Source: Symsagittifera roscoffensis
Taxonomy: Eukaryota; Xenacoelomorpha; Acoela; Convolutidae
Direction of reading: 5' to 3'
NCBI RefSeq assembly: GCF_963678635.1
Contig: NC_087066.1
Coordinates: 25,043,411-25,107,410, forward strand
DNA: 64,000 nt
Shown here piece by piece: positions 1 to 9,906 of the stretch. Position numbers and translations under genes: made by a program. The notes beneath the pieces were generated by a model. That model saw nothing but the letters and a program-made list of their open reading frames with translations, did not search any database and had not been told where the DNA came from. How positions within the stretch are numbered: the first letter of the stretch is position 1; every line of letters begins with the position of its first letter.

Positions 1-1904
1 TTTTGATGCATAAATTATTTACACGATCGTTATATTTCAATGTTTTGTCTAACATAGTACATAAGTGTTTCAAATTATTTGGAGAGGAAAGCATGTTATC
101 TTCTTATTTAAAATGATGTTTACTATTGCAAATTATCCCATTTTCCATCAATATAAATTTTCTGGTGTTAATAGCCATTTCGTTAGCTCTGCACCAGTCA
201 TGGTCATCTTCTTTCAACAGCTCGCTTTGAAATTTAGTTTTTTTGAATGTTAGTGGGCCGCTATCTATCATAGTTTTAGTCCGCAAAAGGTGTCACTTCA
301 ATTTTGTATAAGGATCCGGTGAATCAATTATACAAAGCAGAAACAATAAAAGACATAATATTGAGCCTTACGGCACACTGCACTTCGTATTTTAGTGAAA
401 AAATATGGGACCATTTCGAACATAGTGCTTTTGTTTTTCAGGTAGTTTTTTAAAAAGTTACCATATTTCCTGCCGAAGCCTAAAACTCACCGTTTCTCGT
501 CAAGAATGTCATAATTACCTCTCCAGATCTACGAAAACGGCATAGCCGTTTGGTATTTTCTCGATTAGTTTATTAATGTCTTTTGTAAGTTTTGTGATAG
601 CGGCCCTCATGTGATTGATCAAAACTTGATATACGGTTAGTTGTTCAAACAGAAATCTATTTTAGGTTAGAGATGTCACAACATGTCTTTCAAGGTATTG
701 GAGGTTTTGGTCCGACCGCTGAAAATTGAAAATAAGTTTTTGCACCCCGAATTTTGTTTTTATCAAAAATATTTAAAGTTTAAAGTGTTCTTTTTCTTGT
801 ATCGTTTTTTTTCTTTATCGAGTCTGCTACCCTAGAAAAGCAGTCAGTCAAGTCATTGCTTCCTCATCTGATATTTTATTTGGAAAGAAAAACTGTGAAT
901 TGTAAGGCTAATTTTTTTGTTAAACTGCTGATTTGAGAGGAACTACAAAAATTGGTTACATCTTGAAGTTTCAGAATTCAGCAAGCATTACTTTTACCAG
1001 GAATGTTTTTCCAGAAATTTTACATAGATTTTGCCTCATTTTGCAACCCTGTTTGACCCTCGTCGACTTTCCCTTCAACCCTGTTAGACTCAAGTGGCAA
1101 CTAACTTCGTCCGTTTCGGTCGCGATATCAGTCACTGGAGCGGCACTTCAGCCCTGGAACCGAATATTGGTCATATTATGCAAAATTCACTTATATTTGT
1201 CAAAATACGTTATTTGACATAATTTCTGCCTTTTTCCAACCCATTTTGTTATTATGGTACTGCAATTGCCTGAAGCTATTATCAAGGGCAATAATATATT
1301 ATGTAATTATGTGCTAGTAGAGAATTAGCAAGTTCGGTATTCCTTCCTGATCTGTTTTTTGACCAGTCAGTAGGCCAAAAGTTTTAAGGGCCAATCGCTG
1401 CGCGGCCAATTTGAAATGAATCAGCTCTGCCAAACACAAAGTTTGAAGCTTCTGACATGGGTTGCAAAAACAATTTGCAAATACTTAAGTTAACAAAGTT
1501 TTATGATGGAGTGTTTTCTTTTTTCTTGTTTTTCAAAAAAACTGCTGTGATTCTGGATCAATTTATCATAGTAGTTGAAGTGAGCTACTGATAATTTGAC
1601 CCAACGTAGGAAATAGCTGAAGTTTTGCTTAAAGTGATGAAAAAAGTTTCTCGGCTCAATTACTGCAAGAGAAATTCAGCTTCAAACTGAAAAAGTTAAT
1701 CTCACAATTTTTATGTAAAACTGAGTCTAAGCGATATAGTGTTCAGTAATAACTTGGATGTCGGAATCGCGGTTTTCTATGAAAACTTGTCACTTAAGGT
1801 CAACCAAGGCCGTTTTTATAAAACTAAGAGTTTAGCAAAAACAAATATGTTCTTACGGGACTCAATTCCGATTTCGGGTCAGAGCAGCATATTTCTAATC
1901 TTCT
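1..1904. other. AT-rich stretch without a recognised gene
   Basis: I see no reading frame with recognisable domains, no splice-consistent exon and no obvious repeat structure. The short open frames have low-complexity, AT-driven composition. The stretch lies 3' of the minus-strand receptor gene and is probably intergenic. Confidence 0.5.
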
Positions 1905-1985
1905 TGTTGGGTCATCAATCGATGGGGCTCGAACCCATAACCTAGTGGTTTTTAAATGCAGCATGCTGTCCATTACTTTATCCTT
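1905..1985 (-). repeat. tRNA-like sequence, probable SINE head or tRNA pseudogene
   Basis: On the minus strand the sequence GGGTTCGAGCCCC matches the pol III B box and tRNA T-arm (GGTTCGANNCC). About 40 nt upstream, AATGGACAGCATGC resembles a D-arm/A-box region, with an A-rich anticodon-like loop between. The acceptor stem does not close convincingly, so a working tRNA is unlikely. A tRNA-derived SINE head, with the following 60-80 nt as body, is the best reading. No second copy was found in the window. Confidence 0.35.
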
Positions 1986-3275
1986 ACATTCTTTTTCTCG
2001 CTCAAGTCTGTCACTAATTGCTTAAAACAGAAGAGTGTTAGGTTGATGCGAATGCATATATGCAGCAAAAACTTGCCGATCTGTTGATAGACAAACACGC
2101 TCGACTGCAAATTTCGATATGTTGTAAAAAAAAATCAAGTCCGGCATTTGCCATACATGTCCGTGTCAATTACAATCATAGCTGAGCCAAGGCAAGATCT
2201 GTTTATTTTTGCCAGAAAAACATTTTCGATGGTCACTATTTCGATGGTATCATATTCCTTTTTTGATGAAAAAAAAACAGCAATTGCTTCAATGATTACC
2301 TTCTTTTACTGATTTAACACCGCAATGTGCGATGCAACGCTCGTTTTAATCTGATTGAATCCGAATCCGCGTAAATTTCGATTTATGAAACGATCATTGA
2401 AATATTGAATTTTAAAAACTTGATTAAAATTCATGCTTATTTTTTAAGAAGCAACCCCCCAGGCACCGCAGATAATCATTAGAGCCGGTGGAGAGATCTA
2501 TCATACAAGGGCTTTTTCAGTCGTGAATTGGACAAATCAAAAAAATTTGAAAAAATTTCTTGTTAAGAAAAATTGGGTTAAAATGTCAAGATTTAGATGT
2601 AGTCGCGAGCAAGCGAGAGAAGCGAGCGAGTAGGTAGGTCTCAAATCAGAGTTTATTGAAGCGGTGAAATTGATTTTCTTTTCAAAGAAATTTAGTTTTT
2701 GAAGCTTCAGACAACATTTTTTCGGCTAAAACTTTCTTAACACCAAAAAAACTGTATGAGCGAAAAATTTTGTTGTTCATTTTTCGACGACAAGTGAAGC
2801 CAATTATGCCTTACTTATGATATTGTCTTTTAAATATTGTTTTGATGTGTTTGGAGTTTTCAGTGCTATTTCTTCTTGTTCTCATCGAGCCTTTTATGAA
2901 CATCTGAAAAAGAACATGAATTTAAATCTAAAGTAATTACAATTTTTTGTTTATTATCATGCTTTTTAGACTTGTGATTTAAATAACTCTAAGTGATATT
3001 GCACAAATTTTGTCTTCAACAAAATTTTGGATCATGTCTGTTACTTTTTGAATTTGATTTATTGTCAGCAGCATTAATTCATATTCCTGAGCACCAATTG
3101 AGAATTTATTGCTGAAACACTAAAAACAAAAAAAATATTGTGATATTTTGACTTACATTATGACTTTTTCATGAAAGAAATGAAATCGAAAGTAATTATG
3201 CTTGGCAATTGGATAGGACTTGGTATGCAAAGTTTTTTAGATATAGATATCTTCCAACTAACAATGAGTTAAACT
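1986..3275. other. AT-rich stretch without a recognised gene
   Basis: Nothing supportable was seen on either strand. There are many A and T runs, and the only open frames are short and without domain character. It lies downstream of the receptor's last exon. Confidence 0.5.
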
Positions 3276-3281
3276 TTTATT
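3276..3281 (-). promoter_or_regulatory. candidate polyadenylation signal of the receptor gene
   Basis: On the minus strand this is AATAAA, about 220 nt downstream of the receptor stop codon. The spacing suits a short 3' UTR. The hexamer is common by chance in DNA this AT-rich, so the assignment is tentative. Confidence 0.3.
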
Positions 3282-3503
3282 TTTGATCAATGCATTTACA
3301 AGAAAAAATACGTGAAGTTTAATAGCATAGGTAGCGTAAAATGTTATTCTTTTTATGGTATATCAGTTTTTTTAATAGAAAATGGAGATATCAAAACAAA
3401 TGGAGCAACAACACTCTTATATCGATTTTTTTAATGTAATTAGAAATTATTAATAAATAGGGTTCAGTACGTTGAAATTCTGAAGAAGTTGGAACACAAA
3501 AAC

Positions 3504-4055
3504 TCAGATAGCTGATCTTCTGAAGATATTGTTGATATAGCACTGAAAATACTTGTTCGAAAAATAATACAAAAGTGGGTTGATGACAAAATAGAAATTA
3601 AACAGAACGGTGGTCCAGAACATAATACTATCTGGAAACTCCGGTCCGATCTGGTACATGTGGCAAAACTCCATCACTGAATCCGGCAGCACTAGGAACA
3701 TGTAAACTGCACAGACTAGAAAAAGGGTAGCAGTAACTGCGCTGTCTGATGGTCGATGCGGTTGCTGTTCGTTATTGTCGTTGCGGTCTTCAGTCTTGCC
3801 ATTTCCCATACTGCTTCCACTCATCACTGCTTTCTGAAGGGTTCGTGGGGGTCCTTTGGGAGCTGCAGGAGTCCCTGCTTTGTACCCGCAAATAGTCGGG
3901 GGTTTCTGCAACCGAGTCAGTTTCTTGCAGGCGTCCCCCAAGGGCTCACCGACGGGGGGCTTGTTCGGGACCAGGAGTCGGTTGCTCTTGTCGTGGTAAG
4001 AGGAGTCTTTTCCGAATTGGAATGAAGAACAAATCGGATTGGGTGCTCGGGATTC
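3504..4055 (-). CDS. class A G-protein-coupled receptor, last exon (third loop, TM6, TM7, tail)
   Basis: This exon encodes about 183 residues ending at a stop. A polypyrimidine tract and CAG precede base 4055, and the frame stays open upstream only into intron. Roughly the first 105 residues are polar and form a long third intracellular loop rich in K, P, S and N. TM6 follows (region of VCAVYMFLVLPDSV), then TM7 with NPLLYYFSNKYF, which contains the NPxxY motif, then a short basic tail with RR near the end. The exon begins in phase 0, matching the phase-0 donor of the exon at 4709-5004. TM6 has LPD where many class A receptors have CWxP. The ligand cannot be named; a peptide-receptor-like orphan is the safest description. 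Confidence 0.85.
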   Translation of the reverse strand, partial: ESRAPNPICSSFQFGKDSSYHDKSNRLLVPNKPPVGEPLGDACKKLTRLQKPPTICGYKAGTPAAPKGPPRTLQKAVMSGSSMGNGKTEDRNDNNEQQPHRPSDSAVTATLFLVCAVYMFLVLPDSVMEFCHMYQIGPEFPDSIMFWTTVLFNFYFVINPLLYYFSNKYFQCYINNIFRRSAI

Positions 4056-4708
4056 CTGCAGCACATGAAACAAAATTTCTAGATGAGTCGAGAAAAAAAA
4101 TTGTGCATATTGGCTCATATCAAAAATATACGCCAATAATATAGAAAGGCAAAACTACTGCGGACTCAATTAAAGCTTCTCCTAAAATGGAATTATGAAT
4201 TCGACTAGATACTGTAGAAAAGAGTTTTCCAAATATCCATCAAAAAGATGAAAAAGATTGGAATCTTTCCTCCTCCTAAAGTAAGGATGATCTGACCTTT
4301 GTATCGGCGGTGACTGTGAGGCAGTCAGCATCGGTGGTAGCAGACGCAACCATCAGACTCTAAACAAGATTTCAATGTGATTTCTCGTGTCGAAATAACA
4401 ATGGTCAAAAATAAGACAAAGAAGTTAATCAAGAAAAGCCCTTTAAGCTCTTGTAAATTGCAGGACTCCTTTTGTAATTTAAAAAGATCCAATATCTGTT
4501 GTATTATTTAGATCGAAATTATTTGAAAACGGAAAACATTTACTTTAAATTTTCTAGATTTGTGAATTTTGAATTGTTGATAAAAAGATTATGATTATTT
4601 TTCATTCGGTTGTTTTTTTTGAAAAATCTCACACAAATTGAACTGTATAAGCAAATGTTTCAATTCAATTATCTAATTCCTAATTGACACTACATTCTGA
4701 TGACTCAC
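4056..4708 (-). other. receptor intron, 653 bp
   Basis: Bounded on the minus strand by a GTGAGT donor directly after the codon ending at 4709 and by a pyrimidine-rich TGCAG acceptor before 4055. Both flanking exons are in phase 0. If the intron were retained, the frame would stop at 4673, which would cut the receptor before TM6. No other gene is visible inside. Confidence 0.75.
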
Positions 4709-5004
4709 TGCCAATCTGATGCCTCGAGTCTGTTGTCGTCTTCTATTAGTCATAGCTCGCAATCTCCACCCGATCAAAGGGTACGCCACCATCATCAGAA
4801 TGGCATCACAGAACACCAGGATGCTCTTACACCATAGAAACACCCCGTAAGTGACGAAGGTGTGCATCATTTGGGCAGTGTCTTCGCCGTAGTTTTCGGC
4901 TATGGGAACGTACCAACAGATGAGCACGTAGGGGAGGGATCGGAGGGATGCGACTGTGACGATAGAGCAGAGAAAGATGCGCACTTTTCGGGTACTGAAG
5001 ATAT
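4709..5004 (-). CDS. class A G-protein-coupled receptor, exon with TM4 and TM5
   Basis: The exon is 296 bp with a TTTCAG acceptor and a GTGAGT donor. It starts with two bases that complete the codon begun by the single last base of the exon at 43209-43321, giving an uninterrupted frame. It encodes a basic second loop (STRKVR), TM4 (region of SLRSLPYVLICWYVP), a second extracellular loop with no cysteine, TM5 (region of GVFLWCKSILVFCDAI) and the start of a basic third loop (RLRAMTNRRRQQTR). The lack of a loop-2 cysteine is unusual, because class A receptors normally pair it with the TM3 cysteine, which is present here. Confidence 0.85.
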
Positions 5005-6095
5005 CTGAAACAATAAATTAGGCATGTTTTCTAATACAATATTTAAAAATAAAGTTGTTTTCCGACGTGCTGAATAAAAAATAAGCAAAGTCGGCCTTAG
5101 TGACTTTCGATTGAGGTCGGCCGTGCATCTTGGAGTAAAAAACAGTTTGACGCCAGTAAAAGCAAATGAGCGCATAAAATTAATCATGTAGCAATCTCGA
5201 CCAAAATTTTTATTCATTTGTTTTGTAAACTGAACAAGAAAAGAACACTTTTATCAAGGAGAAAACTTGAATGTTCCGACTGCCCCATAGAAAAATTTTC
5301 ATTAAAATCTTTGTTGAATGACAAGGAGACGGGTCTAACCTTGACAGTGAACTAAATAGGCAATTATGAGAAACAGTTAAGCAAACAAAGCAGAAGCAAG
5401 GCAACCAATTAGAAGAAAATTATTAGTCGAAAAAAAAGAATTACATTTTACTACAGAATTTAATCTTATTTTTGGTTGATTTGAGGGCAAGCAAGATGTG
5501 AAATAATTATTCGTTTACAGTCTTATTCATTCAATTACCCGCCAAAATGCCTTCGTTTCGTTTGTTTTGGTTGTTATTAAGTTCACTGACTAGATCAGAT
5601 TTGTCCCCTTGTCATTCATCAAATCTAAAATAAAATTTCGAAAAGAAGTGAAAAAGAACTCATTTTGTTCAAATGCTTGTTAAAATTTTCCCCGACTAAA
5701 CCTGAAACAGTTTTGAGTTCGGTTTTAATCGCCGAGCATAAATAATTTGCTTTATGCGTTAAAGATTAATCAGAAAATTTCTTTAAAAAGACTGCAAGTG
5801 AAATATTTTGTTCATTTAAATTCAAGGAGTCTATAGTTAAATAGTTAAATAGTTTTAGAAAAAATCAATATGAATCGTATGGGTGAACACACTAAGACCA
5901 GCACAGCCCGTTTTCATGTGTCTTTTTTATACAATTTTTGTTAAAATTGTTTTTTCAATAGACAACCGAATATTATCATGCAAGTCTTAATACAATTTGT
6001 GAATAAAGTGACGGAATAATTGTGTTCGGGGTGCTTTTTTTCTCTAGACAAAATGCTTTTTCACAACCAATATGTCAGCTAAAAACTAATGATTG
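5005..6095 (-). other. 3' part of the 38-kb receptor intron, before the first retroelement
   Basis: Unique-looking AT-rich intron sequence from the acceptor of the TM4-TM5 exon to the border of the LTR element. Open frames at 4900-5404 on the minus strand lack domain character and partly overlap the real exon in another frame. Nothing else was seen. Confidence 0.55.
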
Positions 6096-6505
6096 TGAGT
6101 TATAACCGAGGTGGTTAACTCATAGAGTAATTTCGGATAGGGTACACCGTCTGCTCGTCACGCTATCTTATTTTCGGCCGGATAGATTCGTGCAACTTCT
6201 TAGTCTAATACCGATCCTAATCTTACTCTTATACTATCTAGTCTCAGGTTGTTTAACTAGTCTCTGCTAGGCTCAATAGATCTAGGGTATACTGGTTTAT
6301 TGCGGCTGCTGAAGCTCTCTTGGAGAGTCAACTAATTTCTAAGTTAAATTCAAATCTCTCTGGTGCTGAAATTACAAGTAATTTCAGCACTTACAAATAA
6401 GTGGGTTGTTAGTTAGATGGATCATGATTGGTTAATATTAAATACTTTAAAATGGTAAAATATCTAATTTATCCAATCATAAAATGTAGTTTAGATCAGG
6501 TTCCA
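6096..6505 (-). repeat. 3' LTR of the large Ty3/gypsy element (410 bp)
   Basis: Identical in length to the repeat at 24449-24858, with two mismatches found by eye. Bounded by TG and CA. Read on the minus strand it has a CCAAT motif in each orientation flanking an AT-rich core near its start (probable U3), AATAAA at 6296-6301, and a perfect inverted repeat at 6363-6390. The purine-rich GGATGGG immediately upstream on the minus strand is the likely polypurine tract. Confidence 0.93.
6363..6390. repeat. perfect inverted repeat inside the LTR
   Basis: The arms GTGCTGAAATTAC and GTAATTTCAGCAC are 13 bp each with a 2-bp spacer. The same 28 bp occurs unchanged at 24716-24743 in the other LTR. In RNA it would form a stable hairpin after opening of the top pairs. 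It could be a structural signal or a palindromic protein site. Confidence 0.8.
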
Positions 6506-8097
6506 CCCATCCGGGTTTTACAGAGTTTTTTAGAATAGTCTTCTGTAATTCAAAGGATGGATGATGAACGTTGGTATTTGGCGAACATCATAATTCTTCT
6601 GGGTTTTCGTGTTAGAGAAGTTCCAGGTTCAATCGCTGTGTCTTCTCATGACAACGACTGGGTTTTCGCAACAAACTCAAATCTGATTTCAGAATGGTTG
6701 GCTATGACAGGTTTTTCTGTTCCATGTAGAGAACTTCTTTTGGGTTGACCTTGTCTGGGAATGGCGTGGAGATTGTGCGTGGAGGGGATGCCTGGTTACT
6801 CGGATCTGTACGTATACTTGAACATCGAGGTGGTCATTGGTCTAGTTCAATGAAGTCCTTTTCTGCGAAGTCAAGTCGTACTCTAAATCCTTTGAGTTGT
6901 GATTGTGGGCGGCATATTGATTGTGGTTGGCCATTCTTTTTCGAGTGTAGTGGGGTCATTTTGTCTTTGGATGTTCGTCTTTGGTGTTGTATGCTGATCT
7001 ATATACTGCAAGGTATAATTTACATTTTATAAAATTTTTATTAGTTTGGTGTTTTAATTATGATTTTGGTTAGTTGTTTTCACAAAAGCTTTTTGTTTTA
7101 GTTCAGTTATTTTGAAGAGTTACTCACCCTTGAGTACCTCTTATTAAAAATAGAAGTGTGGTCACAAAGCGTGGATGTAGCGCGGTGGGTTAGGCCGGCT
7201 ATAGAGCATGCGCTATAGGACGTCCTCTCTGGTGGGTTAGGCCAGGAGTGGGAGTATGATTTCGTGCGGTTTCTGTGAGGGGTCCTGTTATGTGATAACG
7301 TTTTATGTTGGGTTTATTGTGGTTTTTCTTATGTTTCGTTGGTTGTCCTTTTTTCAAAAATCAAATTGTTTTTGGTATGGGTTTGTCTTTCGACTTTTTT
7401 GTGTTTTATTATTTCTTTCTTAGACTTTATAATAGTCTTCAAAAGAATAAATTATCCAGTTTTAAACTGGGTTAATCCGGTTTGGGCACCGTTGGTTTCC
7501 TTTTCTTAGTCATGCTGTTATTCTATGTGTTGTGGTGTTTAGTAAGCTGCGTTGGTTAGTTTTGTTTAGTATATAATTCCTTTCCAACCGGGTTAAAGGA
7601 AAGTTTGAAACTTGTTATCGTGTGTTAGAGTTGTTGAGTGTGAAAGCTTGAAACTGAAATTCAGTATTTAAACAATTCTTCGTGGGCGAGCTGTGCGAGT
7701 ATGGATAGAATTCTTGTGCGAGTGAATGGAAATATCAAAATGTTAGTACTGCATTTTCGTCTTATCAATTTACTACATAGAATTTCAATTTTACTGCTAG
7801 TTTTGGGGAAAAATTAAGTTACAAATTTTCATCATTATTAGAATTACTGCTTTTAGGGAAATAATTTATAAATTAATTTACTACATTGGTATGAATTTTA
7901 TTGAATTTATCTAGTGTTAAATATTAATAGAGTTTTGAAGAATTTGAAGAAGTTTTCGATTTTTTATTTTTCTTTATTGTATTTTGCAGATGATTGTGAG
8001 ATGAAGACTAAAAATCTAAATAAAACATGGATAAAGAATGGTTAGTGTTTTATTTTAAATTTATTAGTTAAGAATATGTATAAATTATACTTACCTG
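6506..8097 (-). other. 3' region of the large element between last ORF and LTR
   Basis: About 1.6 kb. The stretch next to the LTR (6555-7010) has coding-like remnants, listed separately. The remainder is G/T-rich on the plus strand. It contains two copies of gtgggttaggcc near 7186 and 7231 and a near-palindrome tatagagcatgcgctata near 7199. No intact ORF was recognised. Confidence 0.5.
6555..7010 (-). pseudogene. coding-like remnant near the 3' LTR, unidentified
   Basis: On the minus strand, short segments in at least two frames have protein-like composition with mixed charged and hydrophobic residues (for example a stretch containing HSEIRFEFVAK, and one with FRVRLDFAEKDFIELD). They are broken by stops and apparent frame changes every 25-60 codons. 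The complementary plus-strand frames at 6557-7032 also happen to be open. I could not identify a family. It may be an eroded accessory gene of the element or captured host sequence. Confidence 0.25.
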
Positions 8098-9462
8098 TTA
8101 GTCGTCGGGGAAAAAACCGTGGGGGAAGATGTCGTGGATTATGTCGGAATTCGTTAGTAACTTTGCTAGTATGCGAATGATGTTTTTAGTTTGAAGCAGT
8201 GGCCAAAGCAATTGAAGTGCTTTAATGGTTTTTAGTTCTTCAGTGCCAACTGCAAAATCATAAGGTGTGTTTTGGATGAGATTATATAATTTGTGGTTAT
8301 ATTTAGTGTTGTGGATGAATTCTAATATGGGGATTTCTATAGGTTGAATAAATTCATGTGGGATAAGGAAGGGTCTGGATTCTTCTGCGTTGAAGGTCTT
8401 TGTGATGGGACAAAAAATATACATTTGGGTTATGGGATCATAATTGCGAAGAATACCGTGAAGGTTAGTATCTTTGATGCAATATGTGAAGTTAAGAAAA
8501 AATGGTGAAGTGTACCTAGAGTTAATAAAATGAAAACGGTGGTGTGGTTGTCTTGATGGAGTGTGTAGATCAAAGTGATTTTGTATGAAGCGATAATATG
8601 TATATGTGTGGGTTTGTTTAGTGCGTAACATAATATCGTGTGAGCAGTGCAAATCTCGTTCATGTGGTGCAAGGAAATGAAAGGTTAGTGAAAATAATTG
8701 AAATTTTTCTTTAAAACTTTCGTAAGCTTGTGTGTCGGTTAGTGCTTCAGAAATGATGTGGTCGAATTTGCGATCAAATATATTGAGTGTAAATACATAT
8801 GGTGTTTTGATGAAAAATTTTTCTGTTATTTGTGGGTTAGCGAAACGGTCATCATCTAAAAATTGGTCTTGGTTAGTTCGGATGATGTTGTGATCGTAAT
8901 ATTCTAGCGTGTATTCGTTAGCTCGGGGTGCAGTGTATGTTTTTAGTGACTTTTTATATCCTATATAAGTAAATTGCCTATGTGTTAGTGGTGTGGTGAG
9001 TCGATATAGCATATCTTTATTTCTTTCTATATCGATGTGAGTATTAGATAAAGGTAGGCAAAGGGGGTTAGTAAAATGATAATATGATGTCCATTGAAGT
9101 GTAGGCATTAAAACGTGTTCATCTACAAAACTGCGTGTGTTGTTAGTGTCGTTAGGGGTGTTCAAAGTATACTGTGGAAATGAAGGTAGGGTGATGGCTA
9201 AAAAATCTTTCGTGTTAGTGTGATTTGGATGATTAATATATTCACGGGCTGTTCCTGGTTTTGTTGGAAATGGATGGTTCGGGAATTTTCTTTTAAAAGT
9301 GCGATAAGCTCTATTAGTGCTATTTGATGATTCGGTGGATGTGGAGGATGGTGCTAATGATGCGGTATAAGCTGAAGAGGGTGTAGGGGTAGGTGGGTTT
9401 GATGATTCTATCGTGGATGAAATCTGATTTATAGTGGAATTTTCAAGGTGGAAGGGTTGTTG
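8098..9462 (-). CDS. accessory protein of the element, long 3' part, function unknown
   Basis: The frame is open without interruption from the UAA at 9463-9465 to the stop at 8098, about 454 codons. There is no ATG near the start, so it is probably expressed as an extension of the ORF at 9463-9906, which is in the same frame. The first 100 codons are S/T/P-rich and look disordered. The rest looks folded: rich in H, F, Y, I and T, with scattered cysteines and no long hydrophobic segment. I recognise no domain. Its place after the envelope-like region and before the LTR is that of an accessory gene. Confidence 0.55.
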   Translation of the reverse strand, partial: QQPFHLENSTINQISSTIESSNPPTPTPSSAYTASLAPSSTSTESSNSTNRAYRTFKRKFPNHPFPTKPGTAREYINHPNHTNTKDFLAITLPSFPQYTLNTPNDTNNTRSFVDEHVLMPTLQWTSYYHFTNPLCLPLSNTHIDIERNKDMLYRLTTPLTHRQFTYIGYKKSLKTYTAPRANEYTLEYYDHNIIRTNQDQFLDDDRFANPQITEKFFIKTPYVFTLNIFDRKFDHIISEALTDTQAYESFKEKFQLFSLTFHFLAPHERDLHCSHDIMLRTKQTHTYTYYRFIQNHFDLHTPSRQPHHRFHFINSRYTSPFFLNFTYCIKDTNLHGILRNYDPITQMYIFCPITKTFNAEESRPFLIPHEFIQPIEIPILEFIHNTKYNHKLYNLIQNTPYDFAVGTEELKTIKALQLLWPLLQTKNIIRILAKLLTNSDIIHDIFPHGFFPDD

Positions 9463-9906
9463 TTATAGGGTGATAAAATTATCTAGTTCCTGGGAGATTT
9501 GGGGAGTATCTGGAGAATTGGATGATCGGTCTGAATGAAATGAAGAGTAGGTTGGGGTGACTTGTGAAGCATAAGAGGGTGTAGAAATCGATGGGAGTGG
9601 GTTATTTGGCGGGATTGGTTGAAATGGGGGTTTTGAAAAAACTGAGGAGTTGCTTTGAAAATTATTGGATGGAGATGGTTCAGAGTCTGCAAATTCATCA
9701 CGGGTTTCAATATCTGGGTTATTGAGTTGTGAGATGGAGTATAAAACTGAGATATGTGAATTAGTGTCTGAATTCATGCCTGATGTTACACTATTGGTTG
9801 GGAAATCGGGTGGCGGGAAAGCAAAAAGTGGAATTATTGTAATTGGAGTGTTGAGGTTGGTCGGGTGGGAATTTGAGCGGTGTAGGGATCCAAGTTGTCG
9901 GCTCAT
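9463..9906 (-). CDS. accessory ORF, S/P/N-rich N-terminal part
   Basis: 147 codons starting with an ATG that overlaps the stop of the preceding envelope-like ORF as ATGA. The protein is S, P, N and T rich, low in complexity and probably disordered, without membrane segments. It ends at UAA (9463-9465), immediately followed by two CAA codons. The same frame then runs another 454 codons. Either this is one 600-codon gene with a nonsense change at a glutamine codon, or the stop is read through. Confidence 0.5.
   Translation of the reverse strand: MSRQLGSLHRSNSHPTNLNTPITIIPLFAFPPPDFPTNSVTSGMNSDTNSHISVLYSISQLNNPDIETRDEFADSEPSPSNNFQSNSSVFSKPPFQPIPPNNPLPSISTPSYASQVTPTYSSFHSDRSSNSPDTPQISQELDNFITL

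Noticed and set aside
3756-4025. Plus-strand ORF of 89 codons opposite the receptor's last exon
   Set aside because: Antisense shadow of a well-supported GPCR exon.
4900-5217. Minus-strand ORF overlapping the TM4-TM5 exon in another frame
   Set aside because: It runs across the exon acceptor into intron and has no domain; the phase-matched frame is the coding one.
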